DNA of 36,137 nucleotides from Tepidiphilus sp. J10 (GCA_945897865.1 CAMDHJ010000016.1:1-36137), one strand, 5' to 3'; counted from the first letter of the stretch, positions 6,312-15,540 are shown. Notes: generated by a model not told the origin, from the sequence alone. A program made the numbers and translations.

Positions 6312-7208
6312 GTGAGTTTGTTTGTCCCACTTGCCGCTCTGACGTGGCAACACTACCAGCCGCGCGTTCCCATGCTGCCGGCGCAGAAGATTGCTCGCCA
6401 GCATCGCTGGTTACTGGAAAATTTCAATGCCGGTGGTCAGCTGCATGGTTTTCTGGCCTGGAGCCTGGGCGCGTTGCTGCCGGCGCTGATCGTCGGGGTG
6501 CTTGCCGTATTGCTGGGAAGTGCTTTTGAATTGCTGGGTTGGGTGTTCGAGGTGGTGCTGCTGTATTTCATGTTCGGTTTTCGTGCCGCTTCGTTTCGTG
6601 CTTCCAGCCTCTCGCGATTGTTGTCGGCTGACGCAGTGGCGGATGCACGGCTTGCTTTGCAGACATGGAATCCTGGCTTGCTTCCCGGAGAGAACAAGGA
6701 CGACCTGGTTCGTCAGACGTTGGAGGAAACGCTGAAGGCGGCGTTGAGCACCTTGTTTGGCGTGTTGTTCTGGTATTGGGTCGCTGGTGTTGGCGGCGCC
6801 ATGTTGTATGCCCTCAGCCATTCCTGCCGTGAACAGTGGCAGAGCGATGTGTTGTTTTTCAATCTCGCGCAACAAATCGTGTTCTGGTTGGAATGGTTGC
6901 CGGCTCGCATCCTGGGATTCAGCTTCGCAATTGTCGGCAATTTCCAGGATGCAATGGAATGCTGGCGCGGTCAGGCCAGTTCCTGGATCGATGCCAACGA
7001 GGGCGTGATACTCAGTGCTGGTGCCGGTGCACTCGGCATTCGTCTGGGCGGTTCGCTGCATATTGCCGACAGCGAATTGTTGCGGCCGGAAATCGGCACC
7101 GAAGAGCAACCGGCGCCGGAAAGTATCGATGCCGCCGTCGCGCTGGTCTGGCGGGCGGTGCTGCTTTGGCTGGCGGTAGTCGGTCTGCTCTGGCTCGGCG
7201 CTTTTTAA
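6312..7208 (+). CDS. CobD/CbiB-family integral membrane protein
   Basis: GTG at 6312, with GAGG seven to ten bases upstream, gives 298 residues beginning with an S-L-F-V-P-L-A-A-L-type membrane start. About four to five membrane spans are seen (around residues 50-90, 150-175 and at the C-terminus LLWLAVVGLLWLGAF). Conserved features of the CobD/CbiB/AmpE group include the helix G-x-L-x-G-F-L-A-W, the F-x-F-R-A-S segment, E-E-T-L-K-A-A-L-S-T-L-F-G-V-L-F-W, and W-R-G-Q-A-S-S-W. True CbiB performs amide ligation to aminopropanol in cobalamin synthesis; no other cob/cbi gene is here, so a distinct role (AmpE-like sensing) is equally possible. It is flanked by two membrane protein genes. Confidence 0.75.
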   Translation: MSLFVPLAALTWQHYQPRVPMLPAQKIARQHRWLLENFNAGGQLHGFLAWSLGALLPALIVGVLAVLLGSAFELLGWVFEVVLLYFMFGFRAASFRASSLSRLLSADAVADARLALQTWNPGLLPGENKDDLVRQTLEETLKAALSTLFGVLFWYWVAGVGGAMLYALSHSCREQWQSDVLFFNLAQQIVFWLEWLPARILGFSFAIVGNFQDAMECWRGQASSWIDANEGVILSAGAGALGIRLGGSLHIADSELLRPEIGTEEQPAPESIDAAVALVWRAVLLWLAVVGLLWLGAF

Positions 7209-7215
7209 CACTGCA

Positions 7216-8448
7216 ATGCTCAACGCCCTCTGGATCGGCTTTTTCCTGATCGCTTTCAGCGCATCTGTTGTGCAGTATCTGGCCGGAGACGCAGCGATCT
7301 TTTCGCTGGTCATGAAAGCGGCTTTCGGCTCGGCCAAAACCGCATTTGAAGTCGCGCTTGGTCTTACCGGCGTCATGTGCTTGTGGTTGGGGGTCATGAA
7401 GATCGGGGAAAAAGCAGGCTTTCTTGCCGTCATGGCGCGTTGGTTGGGGCCGCTGTTTGCGCGGATTTTTCCTGACGTGCCGCGTGGTCACCCGGCGCTG
7501 GGTTCAATCACCATGAACATGGCCGCCAATGTGCTGGGCCTGGATAACGCCGCCACGCCGATGGGCCTGAAGGCGATGCGTGAATTGCAGGATCTGAACC
7601 CAGACAAGGAAACCGCCAGCAATGCGCAGATTCTGTTTCTGGTCCTCAACGCCTCTTCGGTGACCTTGTTGCCGGTGGCGATCTTCACCTACCGTGCGCA
7701 ACTTGGCGCCGCTGATCCAACCGACGTCTTCATTCCGATTCTGATGGCGACCTATTGCTCGACACTGGCTGGCTTCATGTTTGTCGCAGCGGTGCAGCGA
7801 ATCCGGCTTGATCTTGTGGTGCTGACCTGGCTGGGTGGCATGACGGCGATTGTCGGCGGTCTGGCGCTGTATTTTGCGAACTTGCCGGCGGCGCAGATGA
7901 CCGCTGAATCTTCGGTGTTGTCGAATTTCCTGTTACTGGCATTGCTGGTGATCTTTCTCATAGGCGCCTTGGTCAAGCGGGTGAATGCTTACGAGGCTTT
8001 CATCGAAGGCGCCAAGGACGGCTTTCATACTGCGGTCACGATCATTCCCTATCTGGTCGCGATGTTGGTGGCGATCGGCATGTTGCGCGCCAGTGGTGCT
8101 TTGCCGGCCTTTGTCGAAGGCATTCGGGCGTTGGTGCTGGTGATGGGTTTTGATGCCGCATGGGTGGATGCGCTACCTACCATGCTGATGAAGCCGTTGT
8201 CCGGTTCCGGAGCGCGCGCAATGATGATCGAAACAATGCAGGCATCTGGCGCCGATTCATTTGCCGGCCGCTTGGCAAGCATCGTGCAGGGCAGCAGTGA
8301 AACCACTTTTTATGTGCTGGCGGTGTATTTTGGTTCGGTCGGCATCAAACGCGTGCGGCATGCGGTAGCGGGTGGATTGATCGCGGATCTGGGTGGATTT
8401 GTCGCGGCGGTGTTGGCCGCCTATTTATTTTTTGGCGCTTTGACCTGA
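7216..8448 (+). CDS. Nucleoside-recognition (Gate) domain membrane protein, SpmA-SpmB fusion
   Basis: The 410-residue polytopic membrane protein carries two Gate-type halves. The SpmA-like half (to ~200) has G-L-T-G-V-M-C-L-W-L-G and H-P-A-L-G-S-I-T-M-N-M-A-A-N with L-D-N-A-A-T-P-M-G. The SpmB-like half has the core FHTAVTIIPYLVAMLVAIGM, P-L-S-G-S-G-A-R-A and Q-G-S-S-E-T-T-F-Y-V-L-A-V-Y-F-G-S-V-G. Bacillus SpmA and SpmB are separate spore-maturation proteins; fused forms are widespread in non-sporulating proteobacteria, where the substrate is unknown (solute or nucleoside transport proposed). It begins seven bases after the CobD-like gene, indicating one operon. No strong Shine-Dalgarno is visible. 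Confidence 0.88.
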   Translation: MLNALWIGFFLIAFSASVVQYLAGDAAIFSLVMKAAFGSAKTAFEVALGLTGVMCLWLGVMKIGEKAGFLAVMARWLGPLFARIFPDVPRGHPALGSITMNMAANVLGLDNAATPMGLKAMRELQDLNPDKETASNAQILFLVLNASSVTLLPVAIFTYRAQLGAADPTDVFIPILMATYCSTLAGFMFVAAVQRIRLDLVVLTWLGGMTAIVGGLALYFANLPAAQMTAESSVLSNFLLLALLVIFLIGALVKRVNAYEAFIEGAKDGFHTAVTIIPYLVAMLVAIGMLRASGALPAFVEGIRALVLVMGFDAAWVDALPTMLMKPLSGSGARAMMIETMQASGADSFAGRLASIVQGSSETTFYVLAVYFGSVGIKRVRHAVAGGLIADLGGFVAAVLAAYLFFGALT

Positions 8449-8483
8449 TTTCTTGCCAGCATCTAGTCAAGCGCGGGCAGATC

Positions 8484-8517
8484 AAAGCGCGGACGCTTTC
8501 GACAGGCTCAGGGTCAT
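8484..8517. repeat. Short palindrome plus REP-like sequence before the DUF748 gene
   Basis: AAAGCG-CGGA-CGCTTT (8484-8499) is a perfect small hairpin. It overlaps CTTTCGACAGGCTCAGGG (8495-8512), which matches the TGAGCCTGTCGAAG core of interspersed repeats common in proteobacterial genomes. Only one copy is in this window. It sits just before the start codon of the next gene and has no T-run. Confidence 0.45.
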
Positions 8518-8527
8518 GGAGAAAATC

Positions 8528-11500
8528 ATGCTTGCTCGGGTATTCGGTTTGATACGCACGGTGTTGCTCAAAACGCCCGCCAAGATCGCAGCCGGATTGA
8601 TCGCGGTTTATTTTCTGTTTGGCTGGTTCGGCTTCGAACCGTTGGTGAAATGGGCGGCGCCCAAGTTTATTGCCGACAAAAGCCAGCACAAGTTGCATAT
8701 TGATACCGCCCGGTTTGACCCCTGGGCGCTATCTGTTTCGATCAAAGGATTGAAGCTGGCGGAACCCGATGGCAAACCGCTGTTGGCGTTCGCCGAGTTG
8801 TTCGTCGATTTCGACGCCGGCAGCTTGTTCAAGTGGGCTTATACCTTCGACGATATTCGTCTTGCCGCACCGGATGCGAAGCTTGAATTACGCGCGGATG
8901 GCAGTCTGAACTGGTCGGCGTTGCTCGACGCTTTCAAAAGCCAGGAAGAGGAAGAGGAAAAACCGCTGCCGCGCCTGCTGATTCGTCGTATCGCGCTGGA
9001 AAATGGGCAGGTCGATGTGAGCGATCAAAAAGTTGATTTCAAGACTTCGCTCAATCCGCTTGATTTCACGCTCAACAATCTTTCAACCCTGCCGCAAGAC
9101 AAGGGGGCGTACACGCTATCCACGCTCACCAAATGGGGGGCGCGGATCCGCTGGAAGGGTGATCTCAGTCTTAACCCGGTCCTGGCGAGCGGCGAACTGG
9201 CGGTAGATCAATTCAATCTGGCGCGTTACTGGCCTTATCTGAAAGGAAACCTGGCACTTTCGGAACCGGATGGGGTTGCCGCCATGGCGCTGAATTACCG
9301 TGCCGCCTATGCCGACAAGAATCTATCTCTGGTGCTGGATAAGCTGGGATTGAGCCTGGAGGGGTTTGCGCTGAAGGGGCTGAAAGACAGTCATCCAGCG
9401 GTCCAGTTGGAAAAACTCAATCTGACCGGTGGCCGTTTCGACTTGGAAAAGCGTGAGCTGCAACTCGGTAAGATCAGCTTGAACGGCGGCAGGATTGTAT
9501 TGAAACGGGATAAAGCCGGTCGACTGGACATCGAGGACTGGTTTCCGCCCGCAACCGTGAAGCCAGAATCTCCCCAGGTTGATACAGCGCCTGCAGTAAC
9601 CGCCCAGGCGACTAAACCATTGCCTGACGCAAGTTGGAAGATCAATCTTGATCGCTTTGCCCTGAATGGCTTGGGAATTCAATTGACGGATGCCGGCTTT
9701 GCCAAGCCCTTGCATGCTGAAGTAGGCAATGTCCAGATCGGTTTTGCCGCCAAGATGGAGGCGGGCGGTGCGAAAACCCAGGCTGTCGTGGACGGTTTAG
9801 GCATCGATATTTCCGGCATTCGCCTGCTTTCCGGTACCGAATCGAAGCCATTGTTCGTGCTTGGCGGTATTGCGCTGGGTGAAGGCCATATCGATCTGGC
9901 CGCGCGCCAGGCGAGGGTGGGTTCGGTCAGTTTGAGCAATGGAAAAATCGATGTCTTGCGTGATGCACAAGGCAGCTTGGCTTTGCTGGATGCCTTCAAG
10001 CCAGCGCCGGGAAAACCAGTTGTCCAGAGCAAGGCTGGCGGCAAAGCCTCTGCTTCGGATGCGGCCTGGGGTTATCAAATCAAACAGGTCAATCTGGCAG
10101 GATTTCAGCTGGGGGTTCGCGATGAAAGTGTGCAACCCGCCGCAGTGTTGACCCTTGACAAGATCGAAGCGTCGGTGAGTGGGGTGACTGAAAATCTGAA
10201 GACAGCATTGCCGGTGAGTCTGGGCTTCCAGGTCAAGCAGGGTGGCCATTTCAAGGCGGATGGCAAGCTGACGCCCGCCATGCCGGCGGCAGATGTGAAG
10301 TTCAAGCTGAGCAATCTGGCGTTGTCGCCGGCGCAACCGTATCTGGCGCAGGCCGCCAATCTACGCCTGGCTTCCGGCCGTTTATCCAGCCAGGGGCGGG
10401 TCAAGTTTGACGGCAAGCAGCCAGCATCGCCAAAAGTCGACTTTGCCGGCGGTTTTGACGTGTTCGATCTGCTGCTCTCAGAAACCGAGAGTGGCGAGCG
10501 CTTTCTGGCGTGGCAGCAATTAGGCAGTGATTCTGTGCGTGCGAGTCCAACTTCGCTCGATATCGATGAACTGCGGCTGAACAAGCTGGATGCCAAGTTG
10601 GTCATCTTCAAAGACAAGACGGTCAATCTGACTCGCATTCTGAAAGCGGCACCAGATGCGGTGGGGGCAAAACCGTTGGTAGACGCGGCGGCAACGAATG
10701 AAGCGACGGGCGTCGCTGTGCAGGCCGAGGTAGCCAAACCCGAGGTAGCCAACGTTGAGGCGAATAAAGCCGAAGCCAAACCGGTTGAACCGGCTTTTCA
10801 TGTAGCAATCGAACGTGTACGCATCGAAAACAGCCTGCTGGATTTTGCCGATTACTCGCTTGCGCTGCCGTTTGGAACCCGCATCCATAGTTTGAAGGGG
10901 GCCTTCAACGGCATCACCACCCAGCCTGGTGCGCTTGCAGAACTGGAAATCGATGGTCAGGTGGACGAGTTTGGTCTGGCGCGCGCGGTGGGGCAGGTTG
11001 ATCTGTTCAATCCGACAGGTTTCATGGACATCAAAACCGTGTTCCGCAATGTCGAGATGACTAATCTGACGCCCTATTCGGCAACCTTCGCGGGCCGCAA
11101 GATTGCGTCCGGCAAGCTTTCGCTGGATCTGGAATACAAGATCAAGGCGCGCCAACTGCTGGGCGAAAACCAGATCATCATGGCCAAGTTGGTGCTGGGC
11201 GAGCGGGTTGAAAGTCCGACCGCGATGAATCTGCCGCTTGATCTGGCGATTGCCATCCTGCAAGACTCCAATGGCAAGATCGATCTCGGATTGCCGGTTT
11301 CCGGTAGTCTTGACGATCCGCAGTTCAGTTATGGACGCATCATCTGGAAAGCCATTGGCAACATCCTGACCAAGATCGTTACCGCACCATTCCGCGCCTT
11401 GGGCGCGTTGTTCGGCGGTGGCGGCGAGAAGTTGGAACAGATTGCGTTCGAAGCGGGCGAAGACGCGCTGACGCCGCCGGAAAAGGAGAAATTCAAGCAG

Positions 11501-12097
11501 ATCGCCCAGATACTCAGCAAGCGACCGGGGCTGGCGTTGAGCATCCACGGCGTCTGGTCCGCCGAGGTTGACCGGCCGGTTATGAAGGAAAACCAGTTGC
11601 GTCGTGCTGTGGCTGAAAAGATGGGCATCAAGCTGGCAGCGGGCGAAGACGCCGGTCCGATTTCCACCGCCAATCCAAAGAGTCGGGCAGCGCTTGAAGC
11701 GTTGTATGCACAGCGCTTCGGCGAAGCCGAATGGAACTCGCTCAACGCCAAATGGCAGCAGGCCAATCCGGACAAGAAAGCGGAAAGCGGAACCGGAAAA
11801 ATGATGTCGCGCCTGAAGGGCTTGTTCAAGAAAGAAGAAGCGCTCTCCGCCGACGACCTCGCCCAACTCAAGGATGCCGATCTGCACGCAATGCTCTACC
11901 AGCGTCTGCTGGACAAGGAAAATGTGTCGGATGAGGTGTTGAAGAAACTGGCGCAATCGCGCGGCGAATCGGCACTGAAAGGTCTGACTGCCGCAGGTAC
12001 GCCAGAGGAACGGGTGACTTTGGGTGAAGCCCAGGCGGTGGAAGCCAGCGGCCGCGAAGTGCAGGCCAAGCTGGAACTCGGTGTGGCCAGGAAATAG
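8528..12097 (+). CDS. Giant AsmA-like DUF748 envelope protein
   Basis: From ATG 8528 (GGAG at 8518-8521) the protein has ~1,189 residues. One N-terminal membrane segment (K-I-A-A-G-L-I-A-V-Y-F-L-F-G-W) anchors it in the inner membrane with a long periplasmic part of repeated beta-rich AsmA/DUF748 units, each with L-x-L-x-x-G/F-x-L and basic-acidic alternation. The C-terminal third (PFHVAIERVRIENSLLDFAD and the FNPTGFMDIK region) is the most typical. It ends in a helical, charged tail. A low-complexity Ala/Glu/Lys/Val linker lies near residues 720-755. AsmA-like proteins of this size are proposed to bridge the envelope and carry phospholipids. An upstream ATG at 8516 is also possible. It faces the HDOD gene tail-to-tail. 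Confidence 0.88.
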   Translation: MLARVFGLIRTVLLKTPAKIAAGLIAVYFLFGWFGFEPLVKWAAPKFIADKSQHKLHIDTARFDPWALSVSIKGLKLAEPDGKPLLAFAELFVDFDAGSLFKWAYTFDDIRLAAPDAKLELRADGSLNWSALLDAFKSQEEEEEKPLPRLLIRRIALENGQVDVSDQKVDFKTSLNPLDFTLNNLSTLPQDKGAYTLSTLTKWGARIRWKGDLSLNPVLASGELAVDQFNLARYWPYLKGNLALSEPDGVAAMALNYRAAYADKNLSLVLDKLGLSLEGFALKGLKDSHPAVQLEKLNLTGGRFDLEKRELQLGKISLNGGRIVLKRDKAGRLDIEDWFPPATVKPESPQVDTAPAVTAQATKPLPDASWKINLDRFALNGLGIQLTDAGFAKPLHAEVGNVQIGFAAKMEAGGAKTQAVVDGLGIDISGIRLLSGTESKPLFVLGGIALGEGHIDLAARQARVGSVSLSNGKIDVLRDAQGSLALLDAFKPAPGKPVVQSKAGGKASASDAAWGYQIKQVNLAGFQLGVRDESVQPAAVLTLDKIEASVSGVTENLKTALPVSLGFQVKQGGHFKADGKLTPAMPAADVKFKLSNLALSPAQPYLAQAANLRLASGRLSSQGRVKFDGKQPASPKVDFAGGFDVFDLLLSETESGERFLAWQQLGSDSVRASPTSLDIDELRLNKLDAKLVIFKDKTVNLTRILKAAPDAVGAKPLVDAAATNEATGVAVQAEVAKPEVANVEANKAEAKPVEPAFHVAIERVRIENSLLDFADYSLALPFGTRIHSLKGAFNGITTQPGALAELEIDGQVDEFGLARAVGQVDLFNPTGFMDIKTVFRNVEMTNLTPYSATFAGRKIASGKLSLDLEYKIKARQLLGENQIIMAKLVLGERVESPTAMNLPLDLAIAILQDSNGKIDLGLPVSGSLDDPQFSYGRIIWKAIGNILTKIVTAPFRALGALFGGGGEKLEQIAFEAGEDALTPPEKEKFKQIAQILSKRPGLALSIHGVWSAEVDRPVMKENQLRRAVAEKMGIKLAAGEDAGPISTANPKSRAALEALYAQRFGEAEWNSLNAKWQQANPDKKAESGTGKMMSRLKGLFKKEEALSADDLAQLKDADLHAMLYQRLLDKENVSDEVLKKLAQSRGESALKGLTAAGTPEERVTLGEAQAVEASGREVQAKLELGVARK

Positions 12098-12187
12098 GGC
12101 TATCCGGCCTGGTGTCTTGAATGACGCCAGCTGGGCAGTTGGGGGCTGAACGGTTTACTTCCCGCTACCTCTCTGCGTCAAACCGCA

Positions 12188-13708
12188 TCAAACCGGTGAT
12201 TTGATCTTGCTCAGGCCGCGTGCAGCTTGCAGGCACAGCATTTTGAAGTCGGTATAGGTCATCGGGTCGAGACCGCATTGGTCTTCGCCTTTGCTATGAC
12301 CACGGTCGGCGTAGATCAGGCCAATTGGTTTGGCACCGTTGTATAGACTCATGGTGTAGAAATCGCCTTCGCCGAGCATGGCTTGCAGCTTGGGATGAAT
12401 CATCGGCCAGAGCTTTTGACGATTGCCTTCATTCAGCCAGACGCCTTGCATCTTGCCCATCATTTGACTGAACAGATCCTTGCCGCCGAGTTCAAATTCA
12501 AAATGGCGCAGCACATCTTCGCCAGTGACTCCGAATGTGAAGCGGGATTTCACGCGGAGTCCATCCGGCATGATCATCGCCAGAATGATGCGTTTCAGTC
12601 CCAGCCCGGTGTGCAAGCCTTTCAGGATGACGGCGGACATCTGGGTCAGGGTGTAAGAGCCATCCAGATGCGATTCGATGCCTTTCATGGCTTCGCGGAA
12701 GACATCCTTGTCGGGCATCGGACAGATGCTGGGTTCCGGTTCCACTACAGCGGGTTTTAACGGCCGGGCAGCCGGCGTGACTGCTGCCGAGACAACAACT
12801 TCCGGTTTTGCAAGTTCTTCTTCATCATCGGCTGGCTCCGGTGGCCAGGGGCCGGGAATCATCGGTCCCCAGGTTGCTGCCGGTGGCGCTTGCAGCCAGT
12901 CGCAGCAGCGAGCGGCCCGGGCGGCGTTGGCATGCACGGTAGCAATAACCGTGTCGATGTCGGTGTTCTCTACGCTCGATAGTGCCGTGTAGGCCCGCAT
13001 CAGGTCTTCGTCCCACCAGCCGCGATCGCTGTGCTGCGCAATCTCCAGGCTGGCGGCCAGGATGACCTGTCGCGAACGTGCGGCATTTGTCGAACTCAAC
13101 AGGTCAAGCGTCAGCGGCGGGATGAACCACATTTCCAGCAGTTTCAGACGCAGATTGTCAAGGCGGTCACCCAGCACCGCCATTTCAGCTTCCGCGTTGC
13201 TCATGCGGCGACGCTTTCGCTGCAAGGCAAACGCCTGATCGGGCATGCGAAGCCAAAGCAGCAGATCAGGTGCGTAGTGGAGGATGGCAGCGACCTGGAT
13301 TTCTTCAGCCCGGATATCGCTGTGCAGCACCGCAAAATCGCGTGCTTGCCAGGCGGCATGTTGAGCGCGCCGAGTGATGGTTTGTACTGCAGCGTACAAG
13401 CGCGGGTTGAAGCCAGCAGGAATGTTTTCCAGAATCGGCCAATTCCGCACGCCATTCAGGAAGGCGCTGATGCCATGCATCATCAGCGCATGTTCAACCG
13501 TGTTGACCTCGGCGTCAGAACGTTCGCTAACCCGCTGGTTGATGCTGTACAAAAGGTAAAGCGTGGCGAACGGGTCGGCCAGGATTTCGTTGGCGACTTC
13601 CCGCGCACTGATCTTGTCCTGTCGCATGCCAAAACGGGTCAGTTTTTCATGCGTCTGACGAAATATCGGCAGAGGACCGGGTTGCAGGCGTTCCAGACTG
13701 AAGCTCAT
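12188..13708 (-). CDS. HDOD-domain signalling protein with C-terminal GAF-like domain
   Basis: The 506-residue cytoplasmic protein has an N-terminal HDOD domain (~1-260; V-A-N-E-I-L-A-D-P-F-A-T-L-Y-L-L, then H-A-L-M-M-H-G-I and A-I-L-H-Y-A-P-D-L-L-L-W), a Pro/Glu/Val-rich linker (~265-325), and a C-terminal GAF-like sensor domain (~335-506, ending F-K-M-L-C-L-Q-A-A-R-G-L). HDOD proteins are catalytically inactive relatives of HD phosphodiesterases that act in signalling, often of motility or two-component systems. Its ATG overlaps the methyltransferase stop as ATGA, placing it last in a motA-motB-methyltransferase-HDOD transcription unit. The ligand is unknown. Confidence 0.88.
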   Translation of the reverse strand: MSFSLERLQPGPLPIFRQTHEKLTRFGMRQDKISAREVANEILADPFATLYLLYSINQRVSERSDAEVNTVEHALMMHGISAFLNGVRNWPILENIPAGFNPRLYAAVQTITRRAQHAAWQARDFAVLHSDIRAEEIQVAAILHYAPDLLLWLRMPDQAFALQRKRRRMSNAEAEMAVLGDRLDNLRLKLLEMWFIPPLTLDLLSSTNAARSRQVILAASLEIAQHSDRGWWDEDLMRAYTALSSVENTDIDTVIATVHANAARAARCCDWLQAPPAATWGPMIPGPWPPEPADDEEELAKPEVVVSAAVTPAARPLKPAVVEPEPSICPMPDKDVFREAMKGIESHLDGSYTLTQMSAVILKGLHTGLGLKRIILAMIMPDGLRVKSRFTFGVTGEDVLRHFEFELGGKDLFSQMMGKMQGVWLNEGNRQKLWPMIHPKLQAMLGEGDFYTMSLYNGAKPIGLIYADRGHSKGEDQCGLDPMTYTDFKMLCLQAARGLSKIKSPV

Positions 13709-14583
13709 CGCATTCTCCAGATCAGAAGCTCATGGGGAAGATCGCCAGGTTGCGAGATGTCGATGATTTCATCCGGGTCGAAGCTGGTGTCGACGCCTTC
13801 CACCGAAAAGCTGTTGCTGATAAACAGACTGCCCGTTTTCATTTCGAGCAAGGCTTTGTCCCATAAGCGCGCCATAGGGGCGGGCGAAAGATACGCATAG
13901 ACAATGTCGTAGTGGGCAAGATTGGCAGTCCATAGATTCCCAAGCCGTATATCTGCCTTGGCGCCGCAGATCTTCAATCGGAGTTTGGCGATCAGCCAAT
14001 TCAGCGGCGCCGCTTCAATACCCGTCAAGCGAGCATCGGGACGCTTTTTATGGGTAACCACCAAGGGTCCACCCAAGCCACAGCCGAGATCGATCAGTTG
14101 GCCGTTTGGGGGCAGACGCCGCGCCAGCTCATGCGCCGCGCGCGGGCTGGATAGATAGAGCGGAACCCGGGTTCGCACCGCCCCGATCGAGGTCAGCACG
14201 AGGATCAGGAACCCAGCCAAATACCAGTTGGGATCAATCGCAAAGGTCTGATTTTGCAGGTACAGCGCAAAGCCGACCATAGGCAGAAAAAACAGGTTGA
14301 TGTAGCGCCACCAGAGCGGCAACCGCCAGTACCAGGCAAGCAGGGCGGCACACAGCGAGACGATTAATATCATCCCGGGCAGCGTTAGTTGGAGCCCATA
14401 GGCAGTCAGGATGACGATGCAAAGGACGCCGGGCAGATGCGCCAGCACGGCGATCAACGCGGGTGAATGCTGTATTAATCTGGAGAAGCGCGTTGTGGAT
14501 GAGAGAGGCAATGCCACGGGCGAGGAGTGTGCTCCCCCGGACTGAATACCAGAAGCCAATAGCCTGGTATCAGGGTTTGACAT
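13705..14583 (-). CDS. Membrane-anchored class I SAM-dependent methyltransferase
   Basis: From ATG 14583, inside the last codons of motB with GGAG upstream, the protein has 292 residues. Four hydrophobic segments (~41-62, 68-86, 93-109, 119-137) precede a cytoplasmic Rossmann methyltransferase: motif I L-I-D-L-G-C-G-L-G-G (163-172) binds SAM, and T-G-I-E (E190) is the acidic residue after strand 2. The C-terminal half is shorter than in free enzymes, and the substrate is unknown. It overlaps motB by 14 bases and the HDOD gene by 4. The setting suggests a role near the flagellar motor or in signalling, but this is inference; it could also methylate a lipid or small molecule. A start at 14622 would add 13 Arg-rich residues without family support. 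Confidence 0.85.
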   Translation of the reverse strand: MSNPDTRLLASGIQSGGAHSSPVALPLSSTTRFSRLIQHSPALIAVLAHLPGVLCIVILTAYGLQLTLPGMILIVSLCAALLAWYWRLPLWWRYINLFFLPMVGFALYLQNQTFAIDPNWYLAGFLILVLTSIGAVRTRVPLYLSSPRAAHELARRLPPNGQLIDLGCGLGGPLVVTHKKRPDARLTGIEAAPLNWLIAKLRLKICGAKADIRLGNLWTANLAHYDIVYAYLSPAPMARLWDKALLEMKTGSLFISNSFSVEGVDTSFDPDEIIDISQPGDLPHELLIWRMR

Positions 14584-15496
14584 CCAGTTTCTCCGCCACT
14601 TCCTGTGCCGTGCTGGCTTCAATCTGGCGGGACTCCTTGGTGATTGCTTCTTCCGCCCTCTTGTTCATCACAATGATTGAAATACGTCGGTTGACCGGGG
14701 CGTTCGGATCATCCTTCTCGAAAGGAATGGCCGAACCGAGACCCACCACGCGCAACACCTTGCCATCTTCCAGGCCACCGGCGACCAGTTCCCGGCGTGA
14801 GGCATTGGCGCGATCAGCGGACAATTCCCAGTTGCTATACCCGGCATCGCCGCCGGCATAGGGCACGGCATCGGTATGGCCGGAGAGGCTGATACGGTTC
14901 GGAACTTCGTTCAGGGTCTTGCCGATTTCGCGCAGGATGTCACGCGTGTAGAACTTCATCACGGCGCCGCCGGAGTCGAACATGGGCCGATTCTTGTCAT
15001 CGATGATCTGGATGCGCAGGCCATCGCTGGTGATGTCGATCTTCATCTGCTTCTTGAATTGGGACATCTTGGGATTGCTGGCCACGGCCTTGTCGAGCTT
15101 CGCCTTGATATCCTGCAAACGCACGGCTTCTTGCTGCTCCATTTGCTTCTTGGCCCGGCTGGCATCGAGATTGATGGTTTTCTTGCCTTCAACCTCGCCT
15201 TTTTTGACCTGACCCACACTACGCGTGAGATCGGTGCCACCACCTTTGATGATGCTGGAGGAGTCGCCCGATCCTTCGCCGCCAGCCAGCGCGACCTTGA
15301 GCGGCGTCTGAAAGTACTGTGCAATACCTTCCAGCTTGGCCTTGGAGGTGGAACCCAGCAGCCACATCAGCAGGAAGAACGCCATCATCGCGGTGACGAA
15401 GTCAGCGTAGGCAATCTTCCAGGCGCCACCATGCGCGCCACCGCTGATTTTCTTGATGCGCTTGATGACGATAGGTCGTTGCGAATCATCAGCCAT
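14570..15496 (-). CDS. motB: Flagellar motor stator protein MotB
   Basis: The 308-residue protein is the peptidoglycan-anchoring half of the stator. The single membrane helix contains the proton-accepting aspartate D32 (A-Y-A-D-F-V-T-A-M-M), at the same number as in Escherichia coli. The OmpA-like domain carries S-G-H-T-D (205-209) and N-W-E-L-S-A-D-R-A (222-230), which bind peptidoglycan. A charged Gln/Lys-rich plug and linker lies between. The start at 15496 gives the usual MADDSQRPIVIKRIKK basic N-terminus. It follows motA by 44 bases, with a Shine-Dalgarno-like GGAGAA. Confidence 0.97.
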   Translation of the reverse strand: MADDSQRPIVIKRIKKISGGAHGGAWKIAYADFVTAMMAFFLLMWLLGSTSKAKLEGIAQYFQTPLKVALAGGEGSGDSSSIIKGGGTDLTRSVGQVKKGEVEGKKTINLDASRAKKQMEQQEAVRLQDIKAKLDKAVASNPKMSQFKKQMKIDITSDGLRIQIIDDKNRPMFDSGGAVMKFYTRDILREIGKTLNEVPNRISLSGHTDAVPYAGGDAGYSNWELSADRANASRRELVAGGLEDGKVLRVVGLGSAIPFEKDDPNAPVNRRISIIVMNKRAEEAITKESRQIEASTAQEVAEKLDVKP

Positions 15497-15540
15497 TTCT
15501 GTTCTCCATTACCGGCTTGTTACTGCGCTGCCGCATTGCC

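Noticed and set aside
6312-7208. Calling the gene cobD/cbiB of cobalamin synthesis
   Set aside because: No other cobalamin gene is near and the family also contains AmpE-like proteins; only family membership is supported.
6411-7433. Long leftward open frame opposite the CobD-like gene
   Set aside because: Antisense to a membrane protein gene with clear hydrophobic segments; the product is Gln/Arg/Pro-rich without motif.
10520-11956. Long leftward open frame (478 codons) opposite the DUF748 gene
   Set aside because: It lies fully antisense to a clear coding gene, has no family signature and follows from codon bias of the sense strand.
12098-12187. A shared terminator between the DUF748 gene and the convergent HDOD gene
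   Set aside because: No convincing GC-rich stem followed by a T-run on either strand was found in this gap.
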